NCBI GenBank assembly: GCA_949300325.1
Contig: CASGDQ010000063.1
Span: 1-55,230 of the forward strand
Source: an uncultured Spirochaetales bacterium
GTDB lineage: Bacteria; Spirochaetota; Spirochaetia; Sphaerochaetales; Sphaerochaetaceae
Length of the DNA: 55,230 bases
Direction of reading: 5' to 3'
Of this stretch, positions 8,554 to 18,000 are shown in pieces. The notes beneath the pieces were generated by a model. The model did no database searches and was not told the DNA's origin. It saw only the letters and a program-made list of their open reading frames with translations. Position 1 is the first letter of the stretch; each line of letters begins with the position of its first letter. The translations under genes were made by a program, and so were the position numbers.

Positions 8554-9222
8554 TTACCTCAAGGATTCTTTTGCCCTGTTTTCAAGCCTGGCCATATCAG
8601 TTATCTCGATTTTTCCACGGTTAAGGCGTACCTCTCCTTCTTTCTGAAGATAGCCGAGCGTGCGGCTGACAACCTCGCGGGCAGAACCTAGATGCTTAGC
8701 AAGCTCCTCATGAGTGGCATCTACTGTATTGCAGCCGGATATCCTGGCTTCATCGACAAGAAGCGCCGCAAGTCGGGTATCGAGCTTCTTATTTAACACC
8801 TGATCCATGAGCCACATGACATCGCTCATGCGGGAGGAAATGATGTCGTTCATAAACTTGAGCACACTTACATTCTCATCGGCAAGTGCAGAAAAGACCT
8901 TTGTAGGAAGCAGGAGAACCTCTGTATCCTCCACCGCTTTGACAAGCACATCAAATTCAAGATTCTTCATCATGCATGAGGCGCTGAAAATGCAGCAGTC
9001 ATAAGAAAACAGGCGGAAAAGGTTTATCTCCCTGCCCATTTCATTGAGAGCGGAAGTTTTCAGCTGTCCGGAAACGACAACTATGAGCCCGCTGCATTCA
9101 TCTGCGGTATGAACCACATCCCCGGCGGAAAAAGAAAGGCTATGCACCGAAGCGCGTACCTTGATTTTCGACATCTCATCAAGCCCTTTATAAAAGGGAA
9201 TGTATTCACTCAGATCAACCAT
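8554..9222 (-). CDS. Crp/Fnr-family transcription regulator
   Basis: This 222-aa protein has an N-terminal cyclic-nucleotide-binding-like barrel (residues about 10-130) and a C-terminal winged helix. The recognition helix is SAREVVSRTLGYLQKEG, with the Glu-Val-x-SR pattern typical of Crp/Fnr. Cysteines are present in the sensor domain (DCC and SC near residue 90) but not in the N-terminal arrangement of FNR's iron-sulfur cluster. The ligand is unknown; proximity to thioredoxin suggests redox or oxygen control, which is inference. A TATATT box lies six bases before the ATG. Confidence 0.88.
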   Translation of the reverse strand: MVDLSEYIPFYKGLDEMSKIKVRASVHSLSFSAGDVVHTADECSGLIVVVSGQLKTSALNEMGREINLFRLFSYDCCIFSASCMMKNLEFDVLVKAVEDTEVLLLPTKVFSALADENVSVLKFMNDIISSRMSDVMWLMDQVLNKKLDTRLAALLVDEARISGCNTVDATHEELAKHLGSAREVVSRTLGYLQKEGEVRLNRGKIEITDMARLENRAKESLR

Positions 9223-9228
9223 ACAGAA

Positions 9229-9234
9229 AATATA
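9229..9234 (-). promoter_or_regulatory. -10 box directly before the Crp/Fnr gene
   Basis: On the minus strand TATATT ends six bases before the ATG at 9222. No convincing -35 hexamer is visible, which could mean activator dependence. Confidence 0.4.
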
Positions 9235-9286
9235 ACATCAAAACAGCACTTGGTGGAAACGCCTTTTGTTCCAAAACATCATTTCC

Positions 9287-9315
9287 TTTACACCGAAGAG
9301 TCCCGGGTATAAAAT
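9287..9315 (+). promoter_or_regulatory. Leaderless-type promoter of the GH2 gene
   Basis: TTTACA (9287-9292), 17 bp, TAAAAT (9310-9315), then seven bases to the ATG at 9323. No ribosome-binding site is present. Confidence 0.65.
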
Positions 9316-9322
9316 CCTTTTT

Positions 9323-11029
9323 ATGGAAAGACCTCCTCTCGATGAATATCCGCGTCCGCTGATGCAAAGGGAAAGCTGGATCAATTTGAACGGATACTGG
9401 GACTTTTCCGTAAGCAAGGATGGAAAAGAGGATTACAAGACTAAAATCCTTGTTCCCTTTCCTCCCGAAAGCATGAATAGCGGAATAGAAAGGATCACAT
9501 GCCCCGATGAAGTTATTTGGTACAGAAGACCTGTCCATATGAAAGTGGAGCCTGAGCACCGTCTCATTATCCATTTTACCGCAGTGGATCATGCATGCGA
9601 TGTGTTCATAAATGAAAGACGGGTAGCACACCACGAGGGTGGATATCTTCCGTTTTCTGTGGACATCACCGATTATTTTAGCAAAGATGATTTCATGCTG
9701 CGTGTCCGCGTCACTGATCCCAGTGATACCGGCGGCCAGCCGAGAGGCAAGCAGCGCCTGAATCCTTCAAGGATATGGTATACGCCGTTTTCTGGAATCT
9801 GGCAGAGCGTATGGATGGAACAGGTCCCAAATGACCATATCGAGAACCTCCTCATACGCCCAGATTATGATAAGGCCGGCGTTGAGATAACCGTCAAGAC
9901 AAGCCGCATGGAAAGCGAAGATGCGGAAATCCTTCTTGAAGGCAGGAAAATAAAGATTAGAACAAATTTTAAGAATTTCCTACGCATTCAGGAAAAAAGG
10001 CCATGGACGCCAGATGATCCGTATCTGTACCGTTTCAGCATCAAATACAAAGAGGATGAGGTGGGCTCATATTTCGGGCTGAGGAAATTCTCAATCGAAA
10101 AGGGAGAGGACGGGATAAAAAGGCTTGCATTGAACAACAAAGCTATTTTCCATCACGGAATCCTGGACCAGGGATATTGGAAGTATGGATTATCCACACC
10201 ATCAAGCGATGATGAGATGATAAACGATATCCTAAAAATGAAAGAAATGGGGTTCAATACAATAAGGAAACATGTCAAGATCGAATGTCCAAGATGGTAT
10301 TATCATGCAGACAGGCTGGGAATGCTCGTCTGGCAGGATATTCCGAACGGAGGAGGAAAATACAACGACTTCACAGTCACCCTTCCACTCTTTTCTAAGT
10401 CTTTTTTATCAGATAGGAAACACAGAAGGCTCTTTTCAAGGCGTGATAAGAAAGAAAGGGACGGCTTTGTGTTTTTCACTTTAGATGTTGTTGCGCACCT
10501 CTACAGCCAGACATCAATCTGCATGTGGGTGCTCTTCAACGAAGGATGGGGACAATTCGACTCTGCCGATCTTAAGGCAAGAGTGGAGGCTTTTGATGAT
10601 TCGAGAACTATCGACCATGCTTCGGGCTGGCACGATCAGGGGATCGGAGATTTCTCTTCCAGACATGTATATTTTTTCCCTTTCAGGATGAAAAAGGATG
10701 AAAGATGCGTAATCCTTTCCGAGTTCGGCGGATATGGTCTTGATGGAGAAAAGATATCGGAGAGAAGAAAATTCACATATAAGGACAGCAAGGACAATAG
10801 TGAACTTGAAAAAAATCTCCAAAAACTCTACAGGCGCGATGTGATAAGAAACATACCCAAAGGGCTGGCCGCATCGATCTATACGCAGCTGTCGGATGTG
10901 GAACAGGAAAAGAACGGCCTCCTTTCATACGACCGCAAAACCGTGAAGGTCGAAAAGGAGGCCATGCTCGAAATAAGGAAGGAAATAGATCAGACGTTGA
11001 ACTTGAAGAACATTATATCCCCGTCCTGA
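9323..11029 (+). CDS. Glycoside hydrolase family 2
   Basis: This 568-aa retaining glycosidase has the GH2 layout: jelly-roll sugar-binding domain (residues about 20-160, with RPPLDEYPRPLMQRESW at the start), Ig-like domain, then TIM barrel. The acid/base Glu lies in VLFNEGWGQFD and the nucleophile Glu in ILSEFGGYG. Family members include beta-galactosidases, beta-mannosidases and beta-glucuronidases; the exact substrate cannot be told. No signal peptide, so it acts on imported glycosides. Its 3' end overlaps the convergent ychF by 40 bp. Confidence 0.88.
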   Translation: MERPPLDEYPRPLMQRESWINLNGYWDFSVSKDGKEDYKTKILVPFPPESMNSGIERITCPDEVIWYRRPVHMKVEPEHRLIIHFTAVDHACDVFINERRVAHHEGGYLPFSVDITDYFSKDDFMLRVRVTDPSDTGGQPRGKQRLNPSRIWYTPFSGIWQSVWMEQVPNDHIENLLIRPDYDKAGVEITVKTSRMESEDAEILLEGRKIKIRTNFKNFLRIQEKRPWTPDDPYLYRFSIKYKEDEVGSYFGLRKFSIEKGEDGIKRLALNNKAIFHHGILDQGYWKYGLSTPSSDDEMINDILKMKEMGFNTIRKHVKIECPRWYYHADRLGMLVWQDIPNGGGKYNDFTVTLPLFSKSFLSDRKHRRLFSRRDKKERDGFVFFTLDVVAHLYSQTSICMWVLFNEGWGQFDSADLKARVEAFDDSRTIDHASGWHDQGIGDFSSRHVYFFPFRMKKDERCVILSEFGGYGLDGEKISERRKFTYKDSKDNSELEKNLQKLYRRDVIRNIPKGLAASIYTQLSDVEQEKNGLLSYDRKTVKVEKEAMLEIRKEIDQTLNLKNIISPS

Positions 11030-12096
11030 ACGACATATTCCTTTCCTTCAAGGCGCAGCTTGCCCGCTTCTTTGACCTTCTGCTCCGAACCATAACGGAA
11101 AAGATCTTCGCAGTTGTATACCTCAGCCTTGATAAACCCTTTCTCAAAATCGGAATGGATCACGCCTGCGCATGTCGGGGCCTTGTCCCCTTCATGGAAT
11201 GTCCAAGCCCGGTCCTCATCCTTTCCCGCAGTAAAGAACGTCCTTAATCCCAAAGTCTTATATGCCGCGCGGATAAGCGGGTTCAGACCGCTTTCCTCAA
11301 GCCCGACCGCTTCGAGGAATTCCGCTTTTTCTTCAGCACTGTCCAATGCGGCGATCTCGCTTTCTATCTTTCCGCAGATTACCACAACCTGGCTGTTTTC
11401 CTTATCCGCTATGCCGCGTACGGTATCAACATATTGATTATCGCCGCCGATGGAATCCTCATCCACATTGCATACATAAATGACAGGCTTCATAGTCAAA
11501 AGATGCAGATCATAAACAAGAGCCCTTTCATCCTCATCGCTTAAGATGTTCCTTGCTGGAATCCCTTCAGAAAGCCCCTTCATCAATTTCTCATAAAGAG
11601 GAAGCACAAGCTCATTCTCCTTCTGCTGCTCCTTGCTGACCCTGCCAAGCTTTCCCTGTTTCTGGTAGCGTTTTTCTACCGTATCGTAATCGGCAAGGGC
11701 GAGCTCGATATTTATCGTCTCTATATCTCCGGCCGGATCTATCTTGTTATTGACATGAATTATGTCGGGATCCTCGAAGCATCTGACGACATGCGCTATC
11801 ACGCCGACTTCCCTTATAGAGGCAAGGAACCTGTTGCCCAAGCCCTCCCCTTTGCTGGCCCCTTTCACAAGACCTGCTATGTCCACGAATTCCACAGTGG
11901 CAGGGATCACCCTTTCCGGGGGAATCAGCTTCACGATCTTGTCCAACCTCTCATCGGGCACATTGACCATGCCCACATTGGGATCTATCGTGCAAAAAGG
12001 ATAGTTGGCCGCTTCCGCAGGCGCGGATGTGACAGCCGAGAATATTGTTGACTTGCCCACGTTCGGCAGTCCGACGATACCACAATTGAGTGCCAT
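10990..12096 (-). CDS. ychF: Redox-regulated ATPase/GTPase YchF
   Basis: This 368-aa OBG-family P-loop NTPase binds ribosomes and prefers ATP over GTP. Walker A is GLPNVGKST at residues 7-15; the G2/G3 region has PFCTIDPNVG and FVDIAGLVKGAS; the C-terminal TGS domain ends QDGDIMFFKFNV. Full length. The Shine-Dalgarno GAGGTG precedes the start, so this gene has a leader. Divergent from hflX. Confidence 0.95.
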   Translation of the reverse strand: MALNCGIVGLPNVGKSTIFSAVTSAPAEAANYPFCTIDPNVGMVNVPDERLDKIVKLIPPERVIPATVEFVDIAGLVKGASKGEGLGNRFLASIREVGVIAHVVRCFEDPDIIHVNNKIDPAGDIETINIELALADYDTVEKRYQKQGKLGRVSKEQQKENELVLPLYEKLMKGLSEGIPARNILSDEDERALVYDLHLLTMKPVIYVCNVDEDSIGGDNQYVDTVRGIADKENSQVVVICGKIESEIAALDSAEEKAEFLEAVGLEESGLNPLIRAAYKTLGLRTFFTAGKDEDRAWTFHEGDKAPTCAGVIHSDFEKGFIKAEVYNCEDLFRYGSEQKVKEAGKLRLEGKEYVVQDGDIMFFKFNV

Positions 12097-12127
12097 ATAT
12101 TCACCTCGAAATGTACTTTATCATAAA

Positions 12128-12157
12128 TGGACATGCTTAACCACCCTTGGCTATAAT
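12128..12157 (+). promoter_or_regulatory. Near-leaderless promoter of hflX
   Basis: TGGACA (12128-12133), 18 bp, perfect TATAAT (12152-12157), then eight bases to the ATG at 12166. Confidence 0.6.
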
Positions 12158-12165
12158 CATATTTC

Positions 12166-13452
12166 ATGGAAGAAGGTTTTGTTTTGCTGATAACCCTTTT
12201 CTCTCCCGGACAGAGAGAAAGGAAAGCCTACATAGAAGAAATGGAAATCAGAAGCCTGCTTGCGACTTTAGGCCTGAAGGTGGGTTTCCATAAGATGCTG
12301 ACACATAAGGAAGACAACCCAAATTTCCTGATCGGACCGGGACAAGCAGAAGAAGCGGCTATGGTTGCAAAGGAAATCGGGGCAGAAGAGGTGGTCATAA
12401 ACGCCTTCTTATCTCCAAGGCAGGAAAAAAACCTCGAGAAGCTGTTCCAGATCCCGGTTGTGGACCGGGAAAACGTAATTCTTTCGATATTCTTCCAGAA
12501 CGCCCATTCCCCGGAAGCACGACTTCAGATAATGAAAGCACAGGCCGAGTATCTCAAGCCAAGGCTCCAGGCACGGGAGGAAAATCTTTCGCAGCAGCGC
12601 GGCGGCGTAAGGGGTGCAAAAGGAGAAGGAGAACGAAGAATCGAGCTTGAAAGGAGGCTGATCGACGAGAAGATCGGCTTTTTGAAAAAGGAAATCGAGA
12701 GGATAAAAAGGAACAGGCAGACGCGCAGCAAGGAAAGAAAGGCAAATGACATATATACCTTTGCCCTGGTCGGCTACACCAATGCAGGCAAGAGCTCGAT
12801 AATGAAGGCTCTTACAGGAGCCGACGTGCTGGTGGAGGACAAGCTCTTTGCCACTCTTGATACCACAACAAGAGCTTTGAAGCTCCCAGGAGAAAGAAAG
12901 GTGCTTTTAAGCGATACTGTAGGATTCATTTCCAATCTTCCCCACCGCCTGATAGAATCTTTCAGCTCAACTTTGACTGAGGCGCTGGATGCGGATGCGA
13001 TCATAATCGTATCAGATCTTTCCCATCCTGATGCCTTCAGCTGCTACGAGACTACACTGGCCACTCTTGAAGAGCTTGGGGCTAAGGAAAAGATAAAGCT
13101 GCTCGTACTGAACAAGAGCGATAACATTTATGATGACTTTTCGTATCTGAAGCTCAAGAGCACAAAGTTCTTGACCGTGGAAACATCTGTAAAAGAAAAC
13201 AGGGGAATAAAGGAACTGCTTGATGCAATGGCTGAAATAAGCAGCGAGAACATGAAAGAGCTGACGATAAGATGCAATGATGACGGCAGGCTCATTCCCG
13301 CTTTAAAAGGCAAGGCGGAAATACTCTCCTATCTTTGGAAGGATGACCATGCAGAACTTGCCATACGCTATGACAAGAAATATGATGCCTTCATAAAAGA
13401 GGCTGTAAAAAAATCCGGATCCCAGCAATTGGAATCCGGAAACAATCATTAG
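12166..13452 (+). CDS. hflX: GTPase HflX
   Basis: This 428-aa ribosome-associated GTPase splits stalled or heat-damaged ribosomes. The N-terminal HflX domain contains FLIGPGQAEE and the coiled-coil linker SQQRGGVRGAKGEGE. The G domain has Walker A GYTNAGKSS (residues about 202-210), G3 DTVGF and G4 NKSD. The extreme 3' end, inside the coding sequence, also contains a terminator for the convergent outer-membrane protein gene. Confidence 0.95.
   Translation: MEEGFVLLITLFSPGQRERKAYIEEMEIRSLLATLGLKVGFHKMLTHKEDNPNFLIGPGQAEEAAMVAKEIGAEEVVINAFLSPRQEKNLEKLFQIPVVDRENVILSIFFQNAHSPEARLQIMKAQAEYLKPRLQAREENLSQQRGGVRGAKGEGERRIELERRLIDEKIGFLKKEIERIKRNRQTRSKERKANDIYTFALVGYTNAGKSSIMKALTGADVLVEDKLFATLDTTTRALKLPGERKVLLSDTVGFISNLPHRLIESFSSTLTEALDADAIIIVSDLSHPDAFSCYETTLATLEELGAKEKIKLLVLNKSDNIYDDFSYLKLKSTKFLTVETSVKENRGIKELLDAMAEISSENMKELTIRCNDDGRLIPALKGKAEILSYLWKDDHAELAIRYDKKYDAFIKEAVKKSGSQQLESGNNH
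13407..13440 (-). terminator. Intrinsic terminator inside the 3' end of hflX
   Basis: Stem TCCGGAT/ATCCGGA (13414-13420 and 13434-13440) followed by seven T on the minus strand. It terminates the gene at 13449-13958 and lies within hflX coding sequence. Confidence 0.7.
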
Positions 13453-13958
13453 TTGAACATCCAGAGGGCACCGATGTAGCCTGCGAATGCGAAGCCGACC
13501 TTGAGATCCGTATTCTCCATGATCGACATTCCCGGAGCAAGGCGTACATAAAGATTGATGGGCACTTCTGGGAATGTGTACTCGATTCCGACCGGAACGA
13601 GGATATCCAGATCAAAGCCGAATTTATCTGCAAACCTGAAACCTGTAGATGCGCCAAGTCCGACAGTGATCGGCATGTGGTTCTTCCTATCGATCTCGAT
13701 ATCATATACCTGGTAGGATACAGCAACATCGCCTCCAAGGGTGAAGCTGTCCTTTGTGACCTGGAAATTGCTCAAACCGATGTTTGCAAGAATATCGAAT
13801 TTGCCGAATCCGAATTTCAGGCCAAGACCGGTGTTGGTGCCAAGGTTGAGGCCTACACCGACAGTTCCATCGTCGGTGGATCCCTTATAGGAAGCGGCGG
13901 TGGCCGGAACAAGGACAAGTGCAATCAGCATAAGAACCAAAATAATTTTTTTCTTCAT
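13449..13958 (-). CDS. Small exported beta-barrel-like protein
   Basis: This 169-aa protein has a clear signal peptide (KKKIILVLMLIALVLVPATA, residues 2-21) cleaved near ATAAS. The mature part is glycine- and aromatic-rich with alternating hydrophobic strands (VGVGLNLGTNTGLGLKFGFG, VGLGASTGFRFADKFGFD), as in 8-strand outer-membrane barrels. It ends with an aromatic residue before a final Asn (WMFN). I cannot name a specific porin family. AAGGAAA precedes the ATG. Confidence 0.75.
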   Translation of the reverse strand: MKKKIILVLMLIALVLVPATAASYKGSTDDGTVGVGLNLGTNTGLGLKFGFGKFDILANIGLSNFQVTKDSFTLGGDVAVSYQVYDIEIDRKNHMPITVGLGASTGFRFADKFGFDLDILVPVGIEYTFPEVPINLYVRLAPGMSIMENTDLKVGFAFAGYIGALWMFN

Positions 13959-14109
13959 TTGTTTTCCTTATGATATAAAGATTATGGGCAAGCCCATATG
14001 ATTAATTTACCCCAACCGTTTTTCATTGTAAAGTGAAGAAAGTATTGAAAAAATACGCACAACAATGTAACTTTCTATAATTGTTTCGCAACCAAGGAGA
14101 TATCCAAAA

Positions 14110-15123
14110 ATGAAAGAAAGCCTTTTTTGTAAAGAAATTGAAGAGATACAGCATATCCTATCGCTTGAAAAAAAATTCCAGGCCAGGATTGTCAGGGATT
14201 TTCTTATAAAAGGGGTAACAGACTTTGAAAACATGACCAGCCTGCCGAAGAAGGACAGACAGAGATTAGGTGGAAGCGCATTGACAACCCAGGTGGTTGA
14301 AAGAATGGACAGCCTTTCCACAATAAAGCTTGCAATAAGGCTGCAGGATGGACTGATCATAGAATGCGTAAGGCTTTCAGATGGAAAGGACAGGTATACC
14401 GCATGCCTTTCAAGCCAGGTAGGCTGCGCAATGGGCTGCTCTTTCTGCAAAACAGGAACCATGGGGTTGTTGAGAAATCTCACAGCCTCCGAAATCGTGG
14501 AACAGTTCGTACAGCTTCAAAAGCTTGGAGAACCGATAAGCCATATCGTTTTCATGGGCATGGGGGAAGCCCTTGCCAATTTCAATCCTGTGATGGAGGC
14601 CATCAGATGTCTGCATGACGAACAGTGGTTCGGAATCTCCTACAGAAAAATAACAATAAGCACCTGTGGCCTGGTACCTGCGATAACCAGGCTTGCGGAA
14701 GTGGATCTGCCCATCAGGCTTGCTGTCTCCCTTGTAAGCGCAAACGACGAAGTAAGAAGCAGGATAATGAAAATCAACAGAGCCTACCCTCTTTCCGATT
14801 TGAAAAAAGCATTGATTTCTTTCCAGCATCAGGGAAACAAGAGGATAACGCTTGAATACTGCATGCTCTCAGGGATAAACACTGATGAGGAATCTGCAAA
14901 AGAGCTTCAAAAATTCACACGCGGGCTCGATGCGCTTGTAAACCTCATTCCTTGGAATCCTGTAGAGGAAATGGATTTCAAAACACCTGGAGATAAGGAA
15001 ATAGACAATTTTACAAGATTGCTTGCCAGGATGGGGGTAAACTACACGATCAGGAGAAGCAAAGGAAGGGATATCTCAGGAGCATGCGGGCAGCTTGCTG
15101 CTGAAAACAGTCCTCAGCCCTGA
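14110..15123 (+). CDS. rlmN: 23S rRNA/tRNA adenine-C2 methyltransferase
   Basis: This 337-aa radical SAM enzyme methylates A2503 of 23S rRNA and A37 of some tRNAs. The iron-sulfur motif CAMGCSFC follows SSQVG; the C-terminal catalytic cysteine is in ISGACGQL. RlmN rather than Cfr is more likely from chromosomal context and general sequence, though the two are paralogues. AAGGAG precedes the ATG. Its end overlaps the convergent transporter by 10 bp. Confidence 0.92.
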   Translation: MKESLFCKEIEEIQHILSLEKKFQARIVRDFLIKGVTDFENMTSLPKKDRQRLGGSALTTQVVERMDSLSTIKLAIRLQDGLIIECVRLSDGKDRYTACLSSQVGCAMGCSFCKTGTMGLLRNLTASEIVEQFVQLQKLGEPISHIVFMGMGEALANFNPVMEAIRCLHDEQWFGISYRKITISTCGLVPAITRLAEVDLPIRLAVSLVSANDEVRSRIMKINRAYPLSDLKKALISFQHQGNKRITLEYCMLSGINTDEESAKELQKFTRGLDALVNLIPWNPVEEMDFKTPGDKEIDNFTRLLARMGVNYTIRRSKGRDISGACGQLAAENSPQP

Positions 15124-16088
15124 TTCTCTTTTTCAGAAAAAAGAAACCTGCTGGCTATAGCGCACACCGTCTGCTGCAGCACTATTCCCGAAATGACAGG
15201 GATTGCGGCAGCAGGAGGGAAAAAATCTATCGCAAGAACAAGGGCGGCGCTTATGTTCTTCAATCCCACTGCATAAACAAGCGAGACCGTCTCCTCTCGG
15301 CGCAGGGAAAAAAGCCTGGATGCAAGCCATCCCAGAACGAAGCCGGATAGAGAAAGGAGCAATGCAGACAGCACTTGAGGCACATACCTCCAATCAGCCT
15401 CGCTTATGAGTCTCGAGGCCACCTGGGAGGTGTTTATCATGATGACAAAAAGCAGAGCAATTTTTGTAAAAGGTTTGAAGCACGGTGCGGCATGATCGTT
15501 GCAGCGCCCATGGGTGAGATAGTTTATCAGCATCCCCGCCAGGCTCGGCAGGACGACCATCATCACCAGCGACTTCATCATCCCCGCCGTATCAAAGCTG
15601 ATATCCGAATCGGCCAAAAGATTCACAGAAAAAGGCGTCATGACCGGGGCAAGGCAGGTTGCAAGCACCAATATCGTGATCGACAGGGCCATGTTTCCTC
15701 CGTACATTCCGCACCACATGCAGGAAACCACAGCCGTGGGAATGCAATAAAGAAGGATATATCCTGCAATGACATCTTTGCTTCCATGAAAGAAAACATT
15801 CACATAAAGGCAAACCAGGAGCGGCATTGCGATGTATCCGCACAAGGCAAAAATGAAAATAGGTTTTGGATGCTTTATCGTCGAACAAAAATCATTTACC
15901 CCGACACTCATGCTGTTGATCAAAGTCAAAAAAGCAAACAGAAAGGAGACCGCGGGCTTCATCCAGGATATCGACTCACCTAAAATAAGGCCCAGAACAA
16001 CCCCAGATGGGGTAAGAAAAGGCATGAAACGCTCAAGATTCCTGTTCAATCCCCTGAGATTAGCCTCCAATGCATATACATCAACCAT
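15114..16088 (-). CDS. Bile acid:sodium symporter-family transporter
   Basis: This 324-aa integral membrane protein has about nine or ten predicted helices and lacks a signal peptide. Features such as PSGVVLGLILGE, the helix-breaking CIPTAVVSCMWC and AVGLKNISAALVLA fit the BASS/SBF fold, whose members move bile acids, pantoate or other organic anions with sodium. Substrate unknown. GGAG lies seven bases upstream of the ATG. Confidence 0.75.
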   Translation of the reverse strand: MVDVYALEANLRGLNRNLERFMPFLTPSGVVLGLILGESISWMKPAVSFLFAFLTLINSMSVGVNDFCSTIKHPKPIFIFALCGYIAMPLLVCLYVNVFFHGSKDVIAGYILLYCIPTAVVSCMWCGMYGGNMALSITILVLATCLAPVMTPFSVNLLADSDISFDTAGMMKSLVMMVVLPSLAGMLINYLTHGRCNDHAAPCFKPFTKIALLFVIMINTSQVASRLISEADWRYVPQVLSALLLSLSGFVLGWLASRLFSLRREETVSLVYAVGLKNISAALVLAIDFFPPAAAIPVISGIVLQQTVCAIASRFLFSEKENQG

Positions 16089-16108
16089 TATGAGCTCCGA
16101 AAAACATC

Positions 16109-16146
16109 AAAAAATAATGGGGAAACCGAAATCTCCGGATTCCCCA
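16109..16146 (-). terminator. Intrinsic terminator after alaS
   Basis: Stem TGGGGAA/TTCCCCA (16118-16124 and 16140-16146) with an AT-rich run leading to six T on the minus strand. It lies just after the alaS stop and overlaps the leader of the next leftward gene. Confidence 0.7.
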
Positions 16147-16156
16147 TCTTTGAAAA

Positions 16157-17950
16157 TCATTTCTCCAAAACGGCCTTGATTCTTCTGATTCCAGCTGAAG
16201 AGGACTGTTCCTTCAAGATTTTGAAATGCCCCATATCGCCCGTATGGGTTACATGAGGTCCTCCGCAGACCTCTTTGGAAAAATCACCAATCGTATAGAC
16301 AGTGACCTTTTCCCCGTATTTCGAATCGAAGAATGCTATCGCTCCGGCAGCCCTAGCCTCGTCAAGGCTCATGGTCTCGACGGTGACCTTCAAATCCCTC
16401 TTGATCGCATCGTTTACAAGATCCTCCACCATCTGGATCTGCTCCTTTGTCATCGGCTCCGGATGTGTGAAGTCGAACCTGAGCCTTTCTGCGGTTATGT
16501 TAGAACCCTTCTGGCCGACATGCGTTCCGAGAACCTTTCTAAGCGATGCATGAAGAAGATGGGTTGCAGTATGAAGCGCGGTGGTCTGCTCGCTATGATC
16601 TGCAAGCCCGCCCTTAAACTGCTGCTCGGCACCGGCACGTGAAATTTCCTGATGCTTTGCAAAACATTCCTCGAATCCTTTCTGATCAACATCAAAACCA
16701 TGCTCCGCGGCAAGCTCCTTTGTCAATTCGATCGGGAATCCATATGTATCATATAGCTTGAAGGCAAGACGACCGGAAATAGTTCTCGAATTTCCCTTCA
16801 TCAGGTTGGGAAGCATCTTCTCAAATTCCCTTTCCCCTTTGACAAGAGTCTGGGAGAATTTGTCTTCCTCTTTGGCAAGCTCCTCCATGATGAAGGCCCT
16901 GTGCTCCTCGAGCTCAGGATACGGCTTGGAATAAAGAGAAAGGACGACTTCAGCAATCGAGGATAAAAACTCATGGTCTATCCCGAGTTTCTTTCCATGG
17001 CGCACTGCCCTTCTGATGAGACGGCGCAGGATATAGCCCTGCCCGACATTCGATGGCGCAACCCCTTTCTGGTCACCAAGAATGAATACACTGGTGCGGA
17101 TATGATCGGAGATGATGCGGATGGAGATGTCATCTTCTTCATTCTCACCGTATTTCTTGCCGCAGAGAGCTTCGATGGCATGGATTATAGGCTGGAAAAC
17201 CTCAGTCTCATAAACGCTCTTCTTGCCCTGAAGGACGGCAACCGTCCTTTCGATGCCCATGCCTGTATCGATGCATTTCCTTTCCATCTCATGGTATGTT
17301 CCGTCCTTTTCTTTACGGTATCCCATGAAAACATCATTCCAGATCTCAAAATATTTTCCGCATTTGCAGCCAGGCTTGCAATCCGGACCGCATGCAGGAC
17401 GCCCGGTATCGAAAAACATTTCAGAATCAGGGCCGCAAGGACCTGTTTCTCCGGCCGGACCCCACCAGTTGTCCTCACGAGGCATGAAATAAATCCTGGA
17501 ACGATCGATTCCCAAAGAAGCCCATCTGTCGGCAGCCTGGGTATCGCGAGGGACCTCGTCATCCCCTTCGAAAACCGTTACAGAAAGCTTTTCAACGGGG
17601 ATTTCAAGCACTTTTGTAAGGAATTCAAAACTGTACCCGATCATTTCTTCCTTGAAATAATCGCCCAAGGACCAGTTGCCGAGCATCTCGAAGAAAGTCA
17701 GGTGATGAGGATCCCCGACGCTGTCGATATCTCCGGTGCGGATGCACTTCTGGTAATCGGTCAGTCTCTTGCCTGCAGGATGCTCTGCACCGAGAATATA
17801 TGGTACTAGAGGATGCATTCCCGCAGTGGTGAACAAGACCGTAGGATCGTTTTCCGGAATTAGGGAGGCTCCGGAAATCTGCTTATGTCCCTTGGAGACA
17901 AAGAAGTCTATATACAACTGTCTCAATTCATTTGCTGTAATCTTTTTCAT
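16157..17950 (-). CDS. alaS: Alanyl-tRNA synthetase, short form
   Basis: This class II synthetase charges tRNA-Ala. At 597 aa it keeps the catalytic core (FFVSKGHKQISGASLIPEND near the start), the tRNA-binding helical region and the editing domain zinc ligands (HTATHLLHASL and CGGPHVTHTG). It lacks the C-terminal oligomerisation domain of the usual ~875-aa enzyme. The same short form is known in Borrelia and Treponema. The promoter lies close to the ATG and no Shine-Dalgarno is visible. Confidence 0.95.
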   Translation of the reverse strand: MKKITANELRQLYIDFFVSKGHKQISGASLIPENDPTVLFTTAGMHPLVPYILGAEHPAGKRLTDYQKCIRTGDIDSVGDPHHLTFFEMLGNWSLGDYFKEEMIGYSFEFLTKVLEIPVEKLSVTVFEGDDEVPRDTQAADRWASLGIDRSRIYFMPREDNWWGPAGETGPCGPDSEMFFDTGRPACGPDCKPGCKCGKYFEIWNDVFMGYRKEKDGTYHEMERKCIDTGMGIERTVAVLQGKKSVYETEVFQPIIHAIEALCGKKYGENEEDDISIRIISDHIRTSVFILGDQKGVAPSNVGQGYILRRLIRRAVRHGKKLGIDHEFLSSIAEVVLSLYSKPYPELEEHRAFIMEELAKEEDKFSQTLVKGEREFEKMLPNLMKGNSRTISGRLAFKLYDTYGFPIELTKELAAEHGFDVDQKGFEECFAKHQEISRAGAEQQFKGGLADHSEQTTALHTATHLLHASLRKVLGTHVGQKGSNITAERLRFDFTHPEPMTKEQIQMVEDLVNDAIKRDLKVTVETMSLDEARAAGAIAFFDSKYGEKVTVYTIGDFSKEVCGGPHVTHTGDMGHFKILKEQSSSAGIRRIKAVLEK

Positions 17951-17959
17951 AACGGAAAC

Positions 17960-17988
17960 ATAGTAGTATTTAAGCCCTGCTTGGTCAA
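17960..17988 (-). promoter_or_regulatory. Near-leaderless promoter of alaS
   Basis: Minus strand: TTGACC (17988-17983), 17 bp, TACTAT (17965-17960), nine bases to the ATG at 17950. The predicted leader is zero to three bases. Confidence 0.65.
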
Positions 17989-18000
17989 CAAAGGAGCATG

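Noticed and set aside
16973..17809. 278-aa open frame antisense to alaS
   Set aside because: It lies wholly within alaS on the other strand, has no ribosome site or recognisable motif, and its composition follows from alaS codons.
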